Origin: PALSA-555 sp963821325
Lineage (GTDB): Bacteria > Actinomycetota > Acidimicrobiia > IMCC26256 > PALSA-555
Direction: 5' to 3'
Length of the DNA stretch: 64,000 nucleotides
Assembly: GCA_963821325.1 (NCBI GenBank)
Contig: CAWGDC010000006.1
Coordinates: 248,001 to 312,000, forward strand
Below the pieces are notes generated by a model that made no database searches, was not told the DNA's origin, and worked only from the letters and a program-made list of their open reading frames with translations. Below are positions 8,001-16,898 of this stretch, one piece after another. The position numbers and the translations under genes are program-made. Positions within the stretch are counted from its first letter, which is position 1; every line of letters starts with the position of its first letter.

Positions 8001-9829
8001 GAGGTCGCCGGCGGGCGCAGCCCGAACGCCCGCTGTGCCGCCCACCGGACCAGCCGCGTCGGACGACCCGCCACCGGCGCCGGCGGGAACGCCGCGGTGT
8101 CCATCGCCGGGACGAACAGGTCGCCGTCGCGGCTCAGGTACACGTAGACGGGGTACGAGAGGGTGCCGAGGGCGCGCAGGACCCGGGAGTCGTGGGCGCC
8201 GCGCAGCTCGGTGCGCAGCGACGGACGCTCCCCGTCGACCGTCGCCCGCGACCGGCCGAGTCCGAACCAGTGGTGGGCGCGGCGCACGATCGGGGCGCGG
8301 CGCGGGTCGTCGATCCCGAGATCCTCGAGCACCACCTCGTCGACGGCGAGCGCGTCCGCGCCGGCGTAGAGGTGGCGCACGCCGGCGGGGTGGTGACAGC
8401 CCATCACGCCGAACGGGCCGTCGGCGACGGGCGCCCAGGCGTCGACGACGGCGAAGTCGGGTGGCGCGACGTCGAGCAGCATCATGGTCGCCGACCGGAA
8501 GTCGACCTGCCGTTTGGCGTAGAAGGTCTCGTCGATCGCGCCGGTGCTGCCTTCGAGCGTCGAGAGGCACAGGTGCGCGAACTCGGTGGGGTCGGTCCGC
8601 AGCTTCGGCATCACGATGCGCAGATCGGCGTCGAGCCACGTCCTGGTGATCGTGCGCTGCACGAATCCCCGCTCGTACGCGAAGGGGCGCAGGTCCGCGC
8701 TGATGTCCACCACCCGGTACGCGTCGGACGTGAACCCGAAGTAGTGGGCGACCTCCTCGACCGAGCGGTGGGCGAAGCTGTGCCCGTACACCGTCGGGGC
8801 CTCGAGGACGGCGACGTCCTCGACTCCGTGGCGGCGCAGGTAGCGGGCGAGCCCCTCGACGAGGACGGGGTCGTTCACGTTCGACCGGTCCCGACGGTCG
8901 TAGCCGAGCATGAACGACACCCGGACCGCAGCCCGTCGGGCACCCGCCGCGCGCGTGGCGAGGCCAGCCGCGTCGAGGCACGCCTCGAGCGTCGGGACGC
9001 GGTCGTCGTCGTCCCGGCCGGTGCGCACCGCGACCGGCGCCCCCGAACCGAAGCGGCGTCGGTGGTCCGCGGCGTCGCCCCGCGCGGTCGCCGGCACGAA
9101 CCACGGGCTGATCGCCGCCAACGACCGGTGCAGGGCCTCGGTCGAGACGCCGGGGGCCGGGTGGTCGTCGTCGGTCAGCGAGCCCGCCAGGACACGGAAC
9201 GCCTCGGCGTGTCGCGCCTCGTCGGCGTGGATGCGCTCGAACGTCGCGTGCGCCTCCGGCGCGGACGACAGCTCGAGGAGCCGCCGGTAGGCGAGCTCGG
9301 CCGTCGCCTCGAGCGCCACGTTGAGCTCGCAGTAGCGACGGAACGTCTGGTAGCGCAGCTCGCGCCGCAGCAGGGGCGGCACCTGACCGGAGAGCGTCCC
9401 GACCGTGACGAGCGCCCGGGCCGCACCCGTCCGCAGCGGCGCCGACCGCGCCCGGCGGTGGTGCTCGGTCGCGGTCGCCCAGCCCGACAGCGCCCCCTGG
9501 GCCTGTCGGCCGTAGACGCCGAGCGACGCGAGGAACCCGCCGCGCTGCAGGAGCAACCCGCGCAGGTACTCGGCGTGGAGCTCCTCGTCCTTCCAGATCC
9601 ACACCAGCGTCTGGCGGACGAGCGCGCGCCAGGCGTCGTCGACGGGCAGGTCGGCGAGACGCTCCGCCATGAAGTCCTCGCGGTACGCGACGGCCACGAC
9701 CTGCTCGCGTTCCAGCGCCAGGAGCCACAGGTGCTCGCGCTCGACGTCGGGCTCGTCGGCGAAATCGTGCTGCCAGCGGGCGAGCAGCGCGCGGACGTCG
9801 TCGAGCAGCGCGGTCTCGAGGTCGCTCAC
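7997..9829 (-). CDS. Ferritin-like (diiron) domain fused to DUF362 domain
   Basis: 610 residues. Residues about 10-215 are helical with a diiron ligand pattern: EELH at 82-85, E174 and E178 in ALEATAE, and DEARH at 203-207. Residues about 290-590 match DUF362 (FMLGYDRRDRSNVNDPVLVEGLARYL, LDADLRIVMPKLRT, AVVDAWAPVADGPFGVMG, ALAVDEVVLEDLGI), a domain that elsewhere often travels with ferredoxin modules; no CxxCxxC cluster motif is present here. The GTG start at 9829 begins the conserved VSDLETALL. Downstream and coupled is a methyltransferase; a SnoaL-like gene is divergent. A diiron oxygenase or oxidase acting with a methyltransferase in small-molecule metabolism is plausible but is inference. 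Confidence 0.75.
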   Translation of the reverse strand: MSDLETALLDDVRALLARWQHDFADEPDVEREHLWLLALEREQVVAVAYREDFMAERLADLPVDDAWRALVRQTLVWIWKDEELHAEYLRGLLLQRGGFLASLGVYGRQAQGALSGWATATEHHRRARSAPLRTGAARALVTVGTLSGQVPPLLRRELRYQTFRRYCELNVALEATAELAYRRLLELSSAPEAHATFERIHADEARHAEAFRVLAGSLTDDDHPAPGVSTEALHRSLAAISPWFVPATARGDAADHRRRFGSGAPVAVRTGRDDDDRVPTLEACLDAAGLATRAAGARRAAVRVSFMLGYDRRDRSNVNDPVLVEGLARYLRRHGVEDVAVLEAPTVYGHSFAHRSVEEVAHYFGFTSDAYRVVDISADLRPFAYERGFVQRTITRTWLDADLRIVMPKLRTDPTEFAHLCLSTLEGSTGAIDETFYAKRQVDFRSATMMLLDVAPPDFAVVDAWAPVADGPFGVMGCHHPAGVRHLYAGADALAVDEVVLEDLGIDDPRRAPIVRRAHHWFGLGRSRATVDGERPSLRTELRGAHDSRVLRALGTLSYPVYVYLSRDGDLFVPAMDTAAFPPAPVAGRPTRLVRWAAQRAFGLRPPATS

Positions 9830-9923
9830 CGGCGTCTCTCTACCACTGCGCGGCTCGGCCGGTGCGGCCGACGGTGTGCTGGACTGGCGCCGCCGGTCGA
9901 CAGCTGGTGAGGAGGTCCGCGGG

Positions 9924-10391
9924 GTGGAGGCCTGGGAGATCGAGGCCCGCCTCGCCGTGCAGGACACGTTCGCGTGCTACGTCCGCTACGCCGACTCGGG
10001 CCGCTCCGAGCAGCTCGCCGCGCTGTTCACCGACGACGGGGTGCTGCGCACCGACGGGGGTGAAGCGCGCGGCCCCGCGGCGATCGCCGCGTTCCTCGAG
10101 GACGCGAAGCGGTCCCTCGCGGCCAGCCCGAGCGGCGCCGGCCGGATCCGCCACCACGTGTCGTCGGTCCACGTGACGTTCCCGACCCGGGACGAGGCGC
10201 GGGCCACCTCGTACTTCCTCGCCGTCACCGCGATCGGTACGGACCACTGGGGCTGCTACCGCGACCGGCTCGCTCGGGTCGGCGACGAGTGGCGCTTCAC
10301 GCAGCGGGCCGCGACGGTCGAGGGCCACGCGCCGGGGTCGTGGGCCGAGGCCCGGCGGGCCGACGGCCCGGCGCCGCCCGGCGCGGGCTGA
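9924..10391 (+). CDS. SnoaL/NTF2-like protein
   Basis: 155 residues with the alpha+beta cone layout of SnoaL-like proteins: helix WEIEARLAVQDTFACYVRYADSG, ALFTDDGVLRTDG, GPAAIAAFLEDA, then HHVSSVHVTF and GCYRDRLARVGDEWRFTQRAA. Members are isomerases, cyclases, dehydratases or small binding proteins. The GTG start at 9924 has GAGGAGG 8 nt upstream. It is transcribed away from the DUF362 fusion, sharing a 94-bp intergenic region, so the two may share regulation. Substrate unknown. Confidence 0.75.
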   Translation: MEAWEIEARLAVQDTFACYVRYADSGRSEQLAALFTDDGVLRTDGGEARGPAAIAAFLEDAKRSLAASPSGAGRIRHHVSSVHVTFPTRDEARATSYFLAVTAIGTDHWGCYRDRLARVGDEWRFTQRAATVEGHAPGSWAEARRADGPAPPGAG

Positions 10392-10410
10392 CCGTCCAGG
10401 TCGCGTCGGC

Positions 10411-11983
10411 TCAGGCGTTGGCCAGCTCGAGGGCCTCGATCTCCTCGAGCTCGACGGGCGGGCCGATCCGGGGGATCAGCATCGAGATGAGGGCGCCGAC
10501 ACCGACGACCGCCGCAGCGAAGAGCAGCGCGGGGTCGGGTCGCGCTCGCCACGGCGGCGGCCACGATCCGCTCGAGGACCGCGACTTGGTGCGAGCTGGC
10601 GGCGTGGGGCGGCGCGAAGTTCGGCCCGAGGGCCCGCAGCCGTGCCGCGGCCTGCTGCTTCACCGCGTGGGGCAGCGCGGCGGCGGCCCGCACCGCGGGC
10701 ACAGCCCGTCGGATCGTCTCGCTCGTCACGACCGAGCCGATCACCGCGACGCCGAGCGCGGCCCCGATCTGGCGGACGGTCGTGTTGGCGCCGCTGGCCG
10801 CGCCGGCCGCCTCCGGTTCGATCGCTGACAGCACGATGTTCGTGAGCTGGGAGCTGGCGAACCCGATCCCGAACCCGTAGCAGGCGAACCCGGGGAGCAG
10901 GGCGAAGAAGCTCAGCTGGGGGGAGACGACGACGGCGACGACCACGAGCCCGATCGTCTCGAGGACGAGCCCGGTGCGCGCCACGGCGGTCGTCCCGACC
11001 CGTCGGGTGAGACGACCGCCCAGCTGCGCGCCGACGACGATGAACAGCCCGGTCGGCAGCACCCACACGCCGTTCGTCTCCGCCGAGAGATGCCGTCCGT
11101 CCTGCAAGAAGACCGGCAGCACGAACAGCAGCCCGAGCTGGCCCATCGCCAGCAGCATGGTGGTGAGCAGCCCGTACCGGAACGTGAGGATCCGCAGCTG
11201 ACCGAACGCGAACAGCGGCCCGCGGTCGTCGCGTTCCTTACGCCGCTCGAGCCGGTAGAAGCCGGTCAGGATCGCCGCGGCGGCGCCGAAGATGAGCGGG
11301 ACGATCGACACCGGCAGCGACGTCGGCCAGAGCCGGGCGCCGAGCACCGAGAAGTCCTTCACCGGTCGGAACCACCCGTACGTCGCGCCCTCGCTCAGCG
11401 CGAAGACGAGCAGGAACATGCCGGCGGCGACGAGCGCCGCGCCGACCACGTCGAGCCGCCGCCGGTCGTGCTGGACCGGCTCGTTGCGCCGCATGGCGAG
11501 CAGGGCGCCGACGATCGCGACCGGGGCGATGACCACGTTGATCCGAAACGCCCATCGCCACGAGTACTCGGTCGTCAAGAAGCCGCCGACGAGCGGGCCG
11601 AACGCCGCGGCCGCCCCGGCGGTGGTGCCCCACCCGGCGAACGCCAGGCCGCGCTCGGCGCCCTGGAAGGTGTTCGAGATGATCGCCAGGGTCGCCGGGA
11701 GCATCAGCGACGCGCCGATCCCCTCGATGATCGCCTCCCCCAGCACCAGCGAGGACACCGACCACGACACCGACGCCAGCAGGGAGCCGATCCCGAACAG
11801 CGCGGCGCCGATGATGAAGATCCGCCGGTGCCCGTAGAGGTCGCCGAGACGCCCACCGATGATCAGCAAGCTGGCGAACGTCAGTGCGTACCCGGTGACG
11901 ACCCACTGGACGCTCGGGAGATCGGTGTGGAAGTCGCGCAGGATGGTCGGGATCGCGACGTTCAACACCGAGTTGTCGAGCAC
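10411..11983 (-). CDS. MFS transporter, DHA2 (EmrB/QacA) drug:H+ antiporter type (frameshifted near 10538)
   Basis: About 525 residues with around 14 transmembrane helices. Motif LDNSVLNVAIPTI in helix 1, WVVTGYALTFASLLIIGGRLGDLYGHRR (motif A), and AGWGTTAGAAAAFGPLVGG (motif C of exporters) identify an EmrB/QacA multidrug exporter. Near the C-terminus a run CCCC at about 10538 carries one extra base; correcting it gives RPALLFAAAVVGVGAL...LELANA and a TGA at 10411-10413. The 5' end is also unclear: coding sequence for the first half of helix 1 (RRWITLVIVLSAAFIVV) continues upstream of the GTG at 11983 to about 12079 with no normal start codon, so another error near 12050 is likely. Orientation is divergent from the kinase-like gene. 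Confidence 0.8.
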
Positions 11984-12181
11984 GACGATGAACGCCGCGC
12001 TCAGGACGATGACGAGCGTGATCCATCGACGCGGGTCCGCCTGATCGGCTCGCGGGTCAGGGTCCGTGGTGGGCTCCCGTCAGCGGTGCCCGCGCGCCGC
12101 CGCGTCGCGGACGGCGATCATCTTTTCCCATCGCCGCCGCTCGGGAGGGCCGCTGACCGGCACCGCTACGATCACGGGCCC

Positions 12182-12838
12182 GTGCCCCATGTGGTGACGA
12201 TCTCGGCGAGCTACGGCTCGGGGGGCACGACCGTGGGCCGCGCCGTCGCCGATCGCCTGGACCTCCCGTACCTCGAGCGGGTCATGACCCCGCACCTGGC
12301 TCGTCAGACGACGACGCGGGGCGACGAGTCCCTCGCGGAGGACGAGCGCCCCGAGCGGCTGTTCCAGCGGATCGTCGAGGCGCTCGCCGCGCTGCCGCTC
12401 GCCCTCGGCGCCGGCGCCCCCCAACCGGTCGAGGACGTGAGCACCGAGGAGCAGGTCCGCATCGACGTCGAGTCGAGCATCCGGCACCTCGCCGACACGA
12501 CCGGCGGCGTGATCCTCGGACGCGGCGGCATGGCGGTGCTCGCCGACCGGCCCGACGCGTTCCACGTCCGCCTGGACGGGCCCAAGCACCGTCGGATCCG
12601 CCAGGCGATGGCACGCGAGGGCATCGGCCAGGCCGAGGCGACGCGCCGTCTCCGCGAGACCGACCGCGCCCGTGCGCTGTACCTGCGCCGCTTCTATGAC
12701 TGCGACGCCACGAACTCCACCCTGTACCACCTGGTGATCGACAGCACGGCGCTGCCCCTCGAAGCCTGCGTCGACCTCATCATCCGGGGTGCCCGCGCGC
12801 TCTGGGACGCCACGCCCCCCGCGCCCGCGTCGACCTGA
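12182..12838 (+). CDS. Cytidylate kinase-like P-loop protein
   Basis: 218 residues starting GTG at 12182 (VPHVVTISASYGSGG). The P-loop is SASYGSGGTTVGRAVADRL and the AAK-like core continues with TTGGVILGRGGMAVLADRP, FHVRLDGPKHRRIRQAM and a lid-like RRLRETDRARALYLRRFYDCD. This is the 'cytidylate kinase-like' family (Cmk2-type), related to CMP kinase but usually not the housekeeping enzyme. Phosphate acceptor unknown. Stand-alone gene divergent from the MFS exporter. Confidence 0.8.
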   Translation: MPHVVTISASYGSGGTTVGRAVADRLDLPYLERVMTPHLARQTTTRGDESLAEDERPERLFQRIVEALAALPLALGAGAPQPVEDVSTEEQVRIDVESSIRHLADTTGGVILGRGGMAVLADRPDAFHVRLDGPKHRRIRQAMAREGIGQAEATRRLRETDRARALYLRRFYDCDATNSTLYHLVIDSTALPLEACVDLIIRGARALWDATPPAPAST

Positions 12839-13026
12839 CGCGGGCCGTGCCCACGCACCGTGACCGCGGCTGATCCGGGCGCGGCCAAGTCCCGGCCCTC
12901 CACCACCCTCGGCGGTCGCCTGACGGCGGGGCCCTTGACACCTCGGCGCCTCCTCGCGAGGATCATCGTCCACATTGGCCACACTGGCATCAGGGGCCGC
13001 GGGCGACGCGGCCAGGGGAGGCAGCC

Positions 13027-13722
13027 GTGCGGGGCACGACACCCGACAGCGGCGACGACGACCGCCGCGAGATCGACGCCGACGGGCTGCTGCACGCCGA
13101 GATCCCCATCGGGAAGCGGGGCTACGACCCCGACGCGGTCGACCAGCTGCTCGAACGGGCCGCGGCCACGATCGATCGGCTCCAAGCCCTCGACGAGCCG
13201 GCGATGGAGCAGCGGCGACGCTTCCAAGCCGACCTGCTGCACCGCACCCTGTTGCTCGCCCAGGCCAGCGCCGACCACCACCTCGCCGACGCCGAGTCCA
13301 CGGCGGCGTCGGTCGTCGCCGACGCCCAGGCTCGCGCCAGCCGGCTCGTCGCCGAGGCCGAGCACGCCGCCGAGCAGCTCGTCGAGGCGCGCGCCGCGCA
13401 GGCCCGGGCCGCGATCACCGGCCTGCTGGAGCGGCGAGCGCTGCTCGAGCGTGAGGTCGACGGGCTCGAGCGGTTCGCGGCCGAGGTCCGGGGCCGGCTC
13501 CGCGACGTCTTCGTGACCGAGGCGGCCGCCCTCGAGCAGCTGCTGACCGACGCGACGCGTGATCGGCCCGTCCTGCGGGAGATCGACCTCACCGACCCCA
13601 TGGTCGACGTCGTCGCGGTGCCCGACGATGAACCGACGGACACGGCCGCGCTCGCGTGGAGCGACCGCGATCACCCCGTGACCGCCGTCCTCGTCGCCGA
13701 CGTCGAGGCGCGCAGCGCCTGA
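13027..13722 (+). CDS. DivIVA-like coiled-coil protein
   Basis: 231 residues. The segment IPIGKRGYDPDAVDQLLERAA near residue 30 is the DivIVA/Wag31 N-terminal motif ('RGYD..EVD.FL'). Residues about 65-185 form a long alanine- and glutamate-rich coiled coil (ADAQARASRLVAEAEHAAEQL). Such proteins in actinobacteria bind membranes or organise polar growth and division; this one is short and divergent, so it is not called Wag31. GTG start at 13027 has GGGGAGG upstream. It converges with an SDR gene. Confidence 0.65.
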   Translation: MRGTTPDSGDDDRREIDADGLLHAEIPIGKRGYDPDAVDQLLERAAATIDRLQALDEPAMEQRRRFQADLLHRTLLLAQASADHHLADAESTAASVVADAQARASRLVAEAEHAAEQLVEARAAQARAAITGLLERRALLEREVDGLERFAAEVRGRLRDVFVTEAAALEQLLTDATRDRPVLREIDLTDPMVDVVAVPDDEPTDTAALAWSDRDHPVTAVLVADVEARSA

Positions 13723-13725
13723 CGG

Positions 13726-14499
13726 TCAGTGCCAGCCGGGCTGCACGAACGGCCCGGCCAGGTGGCCACCGTCGGCGACGAACTCCGAGCCGGTCGAGTA
13801 CGAGCTGGCGTCGCTCGCGAGGAACAGCACCAGCTCGGCGATCTCGGCGGGCCGGGCCAGCCGACCGAGCGGCATCGCCGCCGCCATCGTCGGCCGCACG
13901 TCGTGGCCGTGCCAGGCCTCCGGGTCGAGCATCGCCGTGTCCACCGGCCCGGGATGCACCGAGTTGACGCGGATCCCCTGACGGGCCAGCTCGAGGGCGG
14001 CCACCTTCGTCAGCCCCCGCACCGCGAACTTGCTCGACACGTAGGGCGCGAGCCCCCAGGTCCCCTCGATCCCGCCGGCGGAGGAGATCACGACGATGGA
14101 CCCGCCGCCGCCCGCCACCATCGGCTCGATGACCGCCCGCACCCCGAGGAACGTCCCGACCTGGTTCACGGTCACGACCCGGACGTAGTCCTCGAGGGAC
14201 GTCGCGCTGATCGGCGTCGGCGGCGGGGAGATCCCCGCGTTGCTGACGAGCACGTTGAGGCCACCGAACTCGGTGTCCGCGACCGCCACCGCCGAGGCCC
14301 AGTCGTCCTCACGGGTGACGTCGAGGTGAACGAACCGGGCGTCGTCGCCGAGCTCGTCGGCGAGGGCCTGACCGACATCGTCGAGCACGTCGCCGATCAC
14401 GACCTTCGCCCCCTCCTGGACGAAGAGCCGGGCCTCGGCCGCGCCTTGCCCGCGGGCCGCGCCCGAGATCAGCGCGGACTTCCCGTCGAGGCGGGTCAC
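13726..14499 (-). CDS. Short-chain dehydrogenase/reductase (SDR, FabG-like)
   Basis: 257 residues: cofactor loop GAARGQG at about 12-18, acidic D37-region DVLDD, SNAGI at about 90, ISSAGG then YVSSKFA as Ser-Tyr-Lys active site, and HPGPVDTAML. The full length and C-terminal SEFVADGGHLAG match NAD(P)-dependent 3-oxoacyl or hydroxysteroid dehydrogenase-like SDRs. The Asp after beta-2 favours NAD over NADP (inference). GTG start at 14499. Substrate unknown. Confidence 0.85.
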   Translation of the reverse strand: MTRLDGKSALISGAARGQGAAEARLFVQEGAKVVIGDVLDDVGQALADELGDDARFVHLDVTREDDWASAVAVADTEFGGLNVLVSNAGISPPPTPISATSLEDYVRVVTVNQVGTFLGVRAVIEPMVAGGGGSIVVISSAGGIEGTWGLAPYVSSKFAVRGLTKVAALELARQGIRVNSVHPGPVDTAMLDPEAWHGHDVRPTMAAAMPLGRLARPAEIAELVLFLASDASSYSTGSEFVADGGHLAGPFVQPGWH

Positions 14500-14535
14500 G
14501 TCAGGAGGCCGCGACGACGCGGGACCGGTGTCGGC

Positions 14536-15435
14536 CTACTTGGCGCGGACGGCTCGGTCCCCGTCGTGGAAGGCGTCGCCCGCGTAGCCGGCAAGGCCCT
14601 GCAGCAGGGTGCTCAGCTCGAGGGGCAGCACGAACTTCGTGCTCGGTGAGGCACCGAGGGCCTTCAGCGCGTCGAGGTACTGCAGGCCCATCGTCTTGGC
14701 GTCGACGTCCTTCGCCACGTTGTAGATGTTGGTCAGCGCAAGCGCGAAGCCCTGGGCGCGCAGCGCCGCGGCCTGCTGCTCGCCTTCGGCCTGGAGGATG
14801 TTCGACTGCTTCTGACCCTCGGCCTGGAGGATGTTCGACTGCTTGTCGCCTTCGGCGCGCAGCACGGCGGCCGCCTTGTCGCCCTCCGCCTCGGTGACCA
14901 CGGCCCGCCGGGTCCGCTCGGCCGACATCTGACGAGTCATCGCCTCCTGGACGGCCGGTGGGGGTGTGATCTCGCGGATCTCGACGTTCGTGACCTTCAC
15001 GCCCCACCGCTCGGTGACCTCGTCGAGCTTGGCGCGCAGCAGCTGGTTGATCTCGTCACGCTTGGCGAGCACGTCGTCGAGGCTGATGTCACCGACCACC
15101 GAGCGCAGCGTCGTCGCGGCGATGTTCTGCGCCGCGCCGGAGAAGTCAGCGACCGCCACCACACTGGCCTGCACGTCGACGACCTTGAAGAAGGTGATGA
15201 AGTCGATGGAGATCGGCGCGTTGTCCTTCGTGATCGCCGTCTGACGGGGGATCTCGAGGTAGAACTCGCGGAGATCGACGCGGATGAACCGGTCCGCGAT
15301 CGGCAGCATGCCGACGATGCCCGGACCCTTCACGCCGGTCATCCGGCCGAGGCGGAACACCACGAGCCGTGAGTACTCCGACACCACGCGGAACGGCAGA
15401 AACGCCGCCTGCATCCTCGTTGTCCTACCCGGCAT
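14536..15435 (-). CDS. SPFH/band 7 protein, slipin
   Basis: 299 residues. SPFH core: SEYSRLVVFRLGRMTGVKGPG, LREFYLEIPRQTAITKDNAPI, DDVLAKRDEINQLL, GVKVTNVEIREITPPPAVQEAM, followed by a heptad-rich coiled coil with two near-identical copies of QSNILQAEG (residues about 205-225) and a Leu-rich end. Slipins scaffold membrane microdomains and usually pair with an NfeD protein, exactly as here: the nfeD stop overlaps this start by about 10 bp. The N-terminal membrane anchor is very short, so an alternative start at the internal ATG (about 15414) makes little difference. Confidence 0.85.
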   Translation of the reverse strand: MPGRTTRMQAAFLPFRVVSEYSRLVVFRLGRMTGVKGPGIVGMLPIADRFIRVDLREFYLEIPRQTAITKDNAPISIDFITFFKVVDVQASVVAVADFSGAAQNIAATTLRSVVGDISLDDVLAKRDEINQLLRAKLDEVTERWGVKVTNVEIREITPPPAVQEAMTRQMSAERTRRAVVTEAEGDKAAAVLRAEGDKQSNILQAEGQKQSNILQAEGEQQAAALRAQGFALALTNIYNVAKDVDAKTMGLQYLDALKALGASPSTKFVLPLELSTLLQGLAGYAGDAFHDGDRAVRAK

Positions 15436-16208
15436 TGGCCTTCCCTCCCGTCGGCGCGTCGCTCTCGGACTCGCCGCGTTGACGTTCGACTGACGCGACG
15501 TGCAGCGTGAGGCCGCGCACGTCCCACACCATCACCGTGGCGCCGACCGGCGCCGGTCCCGCCCCGTTGTCGAGCGTCGCTGCCCACACCTCACCGCGGA
15601 CGCGGACGTATCCCGAGGGGTCGAGTGGCTCGGTGACGACCGCCTCTTCGCCGATGAGCGTATCGGTGCCGGTGACGACGGGCGCGTTGCGGGCTTTCAG
15701 TGCGGCGCGGGCGATGAGCACGAAGAACCCGCCGAGCACGACCGCGATCGCGATGAGTAGCGGCCGGGAGACCCGGGCGTCCGGGACGGACGGGTCGTAG
15801 AGGAACAGCCCGCCGAGGACCAAGGACGCGGTACCGGCGAGGGCGGCGACCGCGTGCCCGCCCGCCTTCAACTCGATGATGAAGAAGACGAAGGCGACGG
15901 CGAGGAGGATCACCCCGCCGGCGTTGACCGGGAGGCGTCCGAGCAGGATCAGCGAGATCACGAACGCCACGAGCCCGAGGGCGCCGGGCAGATGCAACCC
16001 GGGGTGGATCAGCTCGAAGATGAGGCCACCGAGGCCGAGCACGAACAGGACGAACGCCAGGTTCGGGTTCGCCGCCAGCTGATGCGCGACCCGTGCCGCG
16101 TGCGCGGTGCCGGGGACGTGGGTGGCCGCGGCGAGCGCCGGGACTGCGCCGAGCAGGGTGCACCCGCCGGCGAGCAGGACGGCGCGCGAGCGCCCAGCGG
16201 ACTCCCAC
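15425..16208 (-). CDS. NfeD-like membrane protein, partner of slipin (5' frameshift near 16185)
   Basis: The well-conserved part begins LAANPNLAFVLFVLGLGGLIFELIHPG and has four or five transmembrane helices, then a C-terminal OB-fold domain (DTLIGEEAVVTEPLDPSGYVRVRGEVWAA). It lacks the ClpP-like protease domain, so it is the short NfeD form that pairs with slipin. Upstream the frame encodes AVLLAGGCTLLGAVPALAAA, a signal-peptide core, but no start codon; a GTG at 16208 (GTG GGA GTC CGC TGG) would supply it if one extra base in the GCGCGCG run at about 16182-16188 is removed. Without that correction the first start in frame is a GTG at 16042 inside helix 1. Confidence 0.75.
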
Positions 16209-16407
16209 CCGTCGGCTGGAGTCGGTCCCCAGCGCGCGTCGGGCGTGCTGTCCGACCTGCACCTCGCCTGGGTTGCTCACCTCTGCAGCGCGCACGGGGC
16301 CTCCGCCACTCGAATCCCCACCCTACGTCGGCCGCGAGGCGCGTGCGTCGCCGCGGACGTCGGGCGGCGTCGGCCCGCCCGACCGTGACGGGGCGGACGC
16401 CGGCCGG

Positions 16408-16763
16408 CTACGCCGCCGCGTCGGCGCGCTCGACGTCCTGGTCGAAGCGACGCGCGATCCACCGCGGCGTGCCGTCGATCGTCACTGCGGCCTTCGACCA
16501 GAGCGCCCCGGTGAGGGAACCCAGGTGCGTGCCGCGGGGGAGCCGTGCGCCACGGCTTCGGGGCCGCAGCGACCGCCGCCTCTCACCCGGCAGATGACCA
16601 TCCCCCTGGTTGGTCCCGCGCAGACCCAGTAGCGGGAGAAGACGCTGATGAGCCAGGTCAGCAGGGCGAAGCTCGGGGGGGCCACCAGATCCTGCACCGC
16701 TTCCCCGGGCTCGAGCCGCGGCTGCACCCGTTCCTTGAGGTTGTCCCGCAGCGCCGTGAACAC
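16408..16763 (-). CDS. Small actinobacterial membrane protein (frameshifted near 16600)
   Basis: Begins VFTALRDNLKERVQPRLEPGEAVQDL with one hydrophobic stretch FALLTWLISVFSRYWV, then, in a second frame, RLPRGTHLGSLTGALWSKAAVTIDGTPRW and a conserved end RRFDQDVERADAAA with TAG at 16408. I recall this layout from uncharacterised ~115-residue actinobacterial proteins with a PH-like shape; no function is known. The two halves join only if an indel between about 16580 and 16630 is corrected. Start GTG 16763 is preferred because the conserved part starts there, but an ATG at 16853 is in frame. Divergent from the large membrane protein. Confidence 0.55.
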
Positions 16764-16898
16764 CTCCGTCGGCAGTGGCCTCGCCCGCGGCCGGCAGGAC
16801 CCGCAGCCGACGGACCCGACCGAGACCTCGGCCCGCGCCCGATTCGTCGTCACGGCCGGTCAGAGTTGGGCGCCGACGACGGGGGATCGAGCAGATCG

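Noticed and set aside
6960..9728. A 922-codon minus-strand frame covering the methyltransferase and half of the DUF362 fusion
   Set aside because: Only its last 346 codons are a real gene; the rest is Arg/Pro-rich antisense-type sequence in the wrong frame of the fusion gene. Other very long frames in this window (for example 16775-18565, 36051-38729, 29064-30350) are the same high-GC artefact.
12080..12121. In-frame TGA before the MFS coding region as a possible selenocysteine codon
   Set aside because: Position is in a variable cytoplasmic N-terminus, no SECIS-like hairpin is evident after it, and transporters of this family have no Sec. A sequencing indel explains it better.
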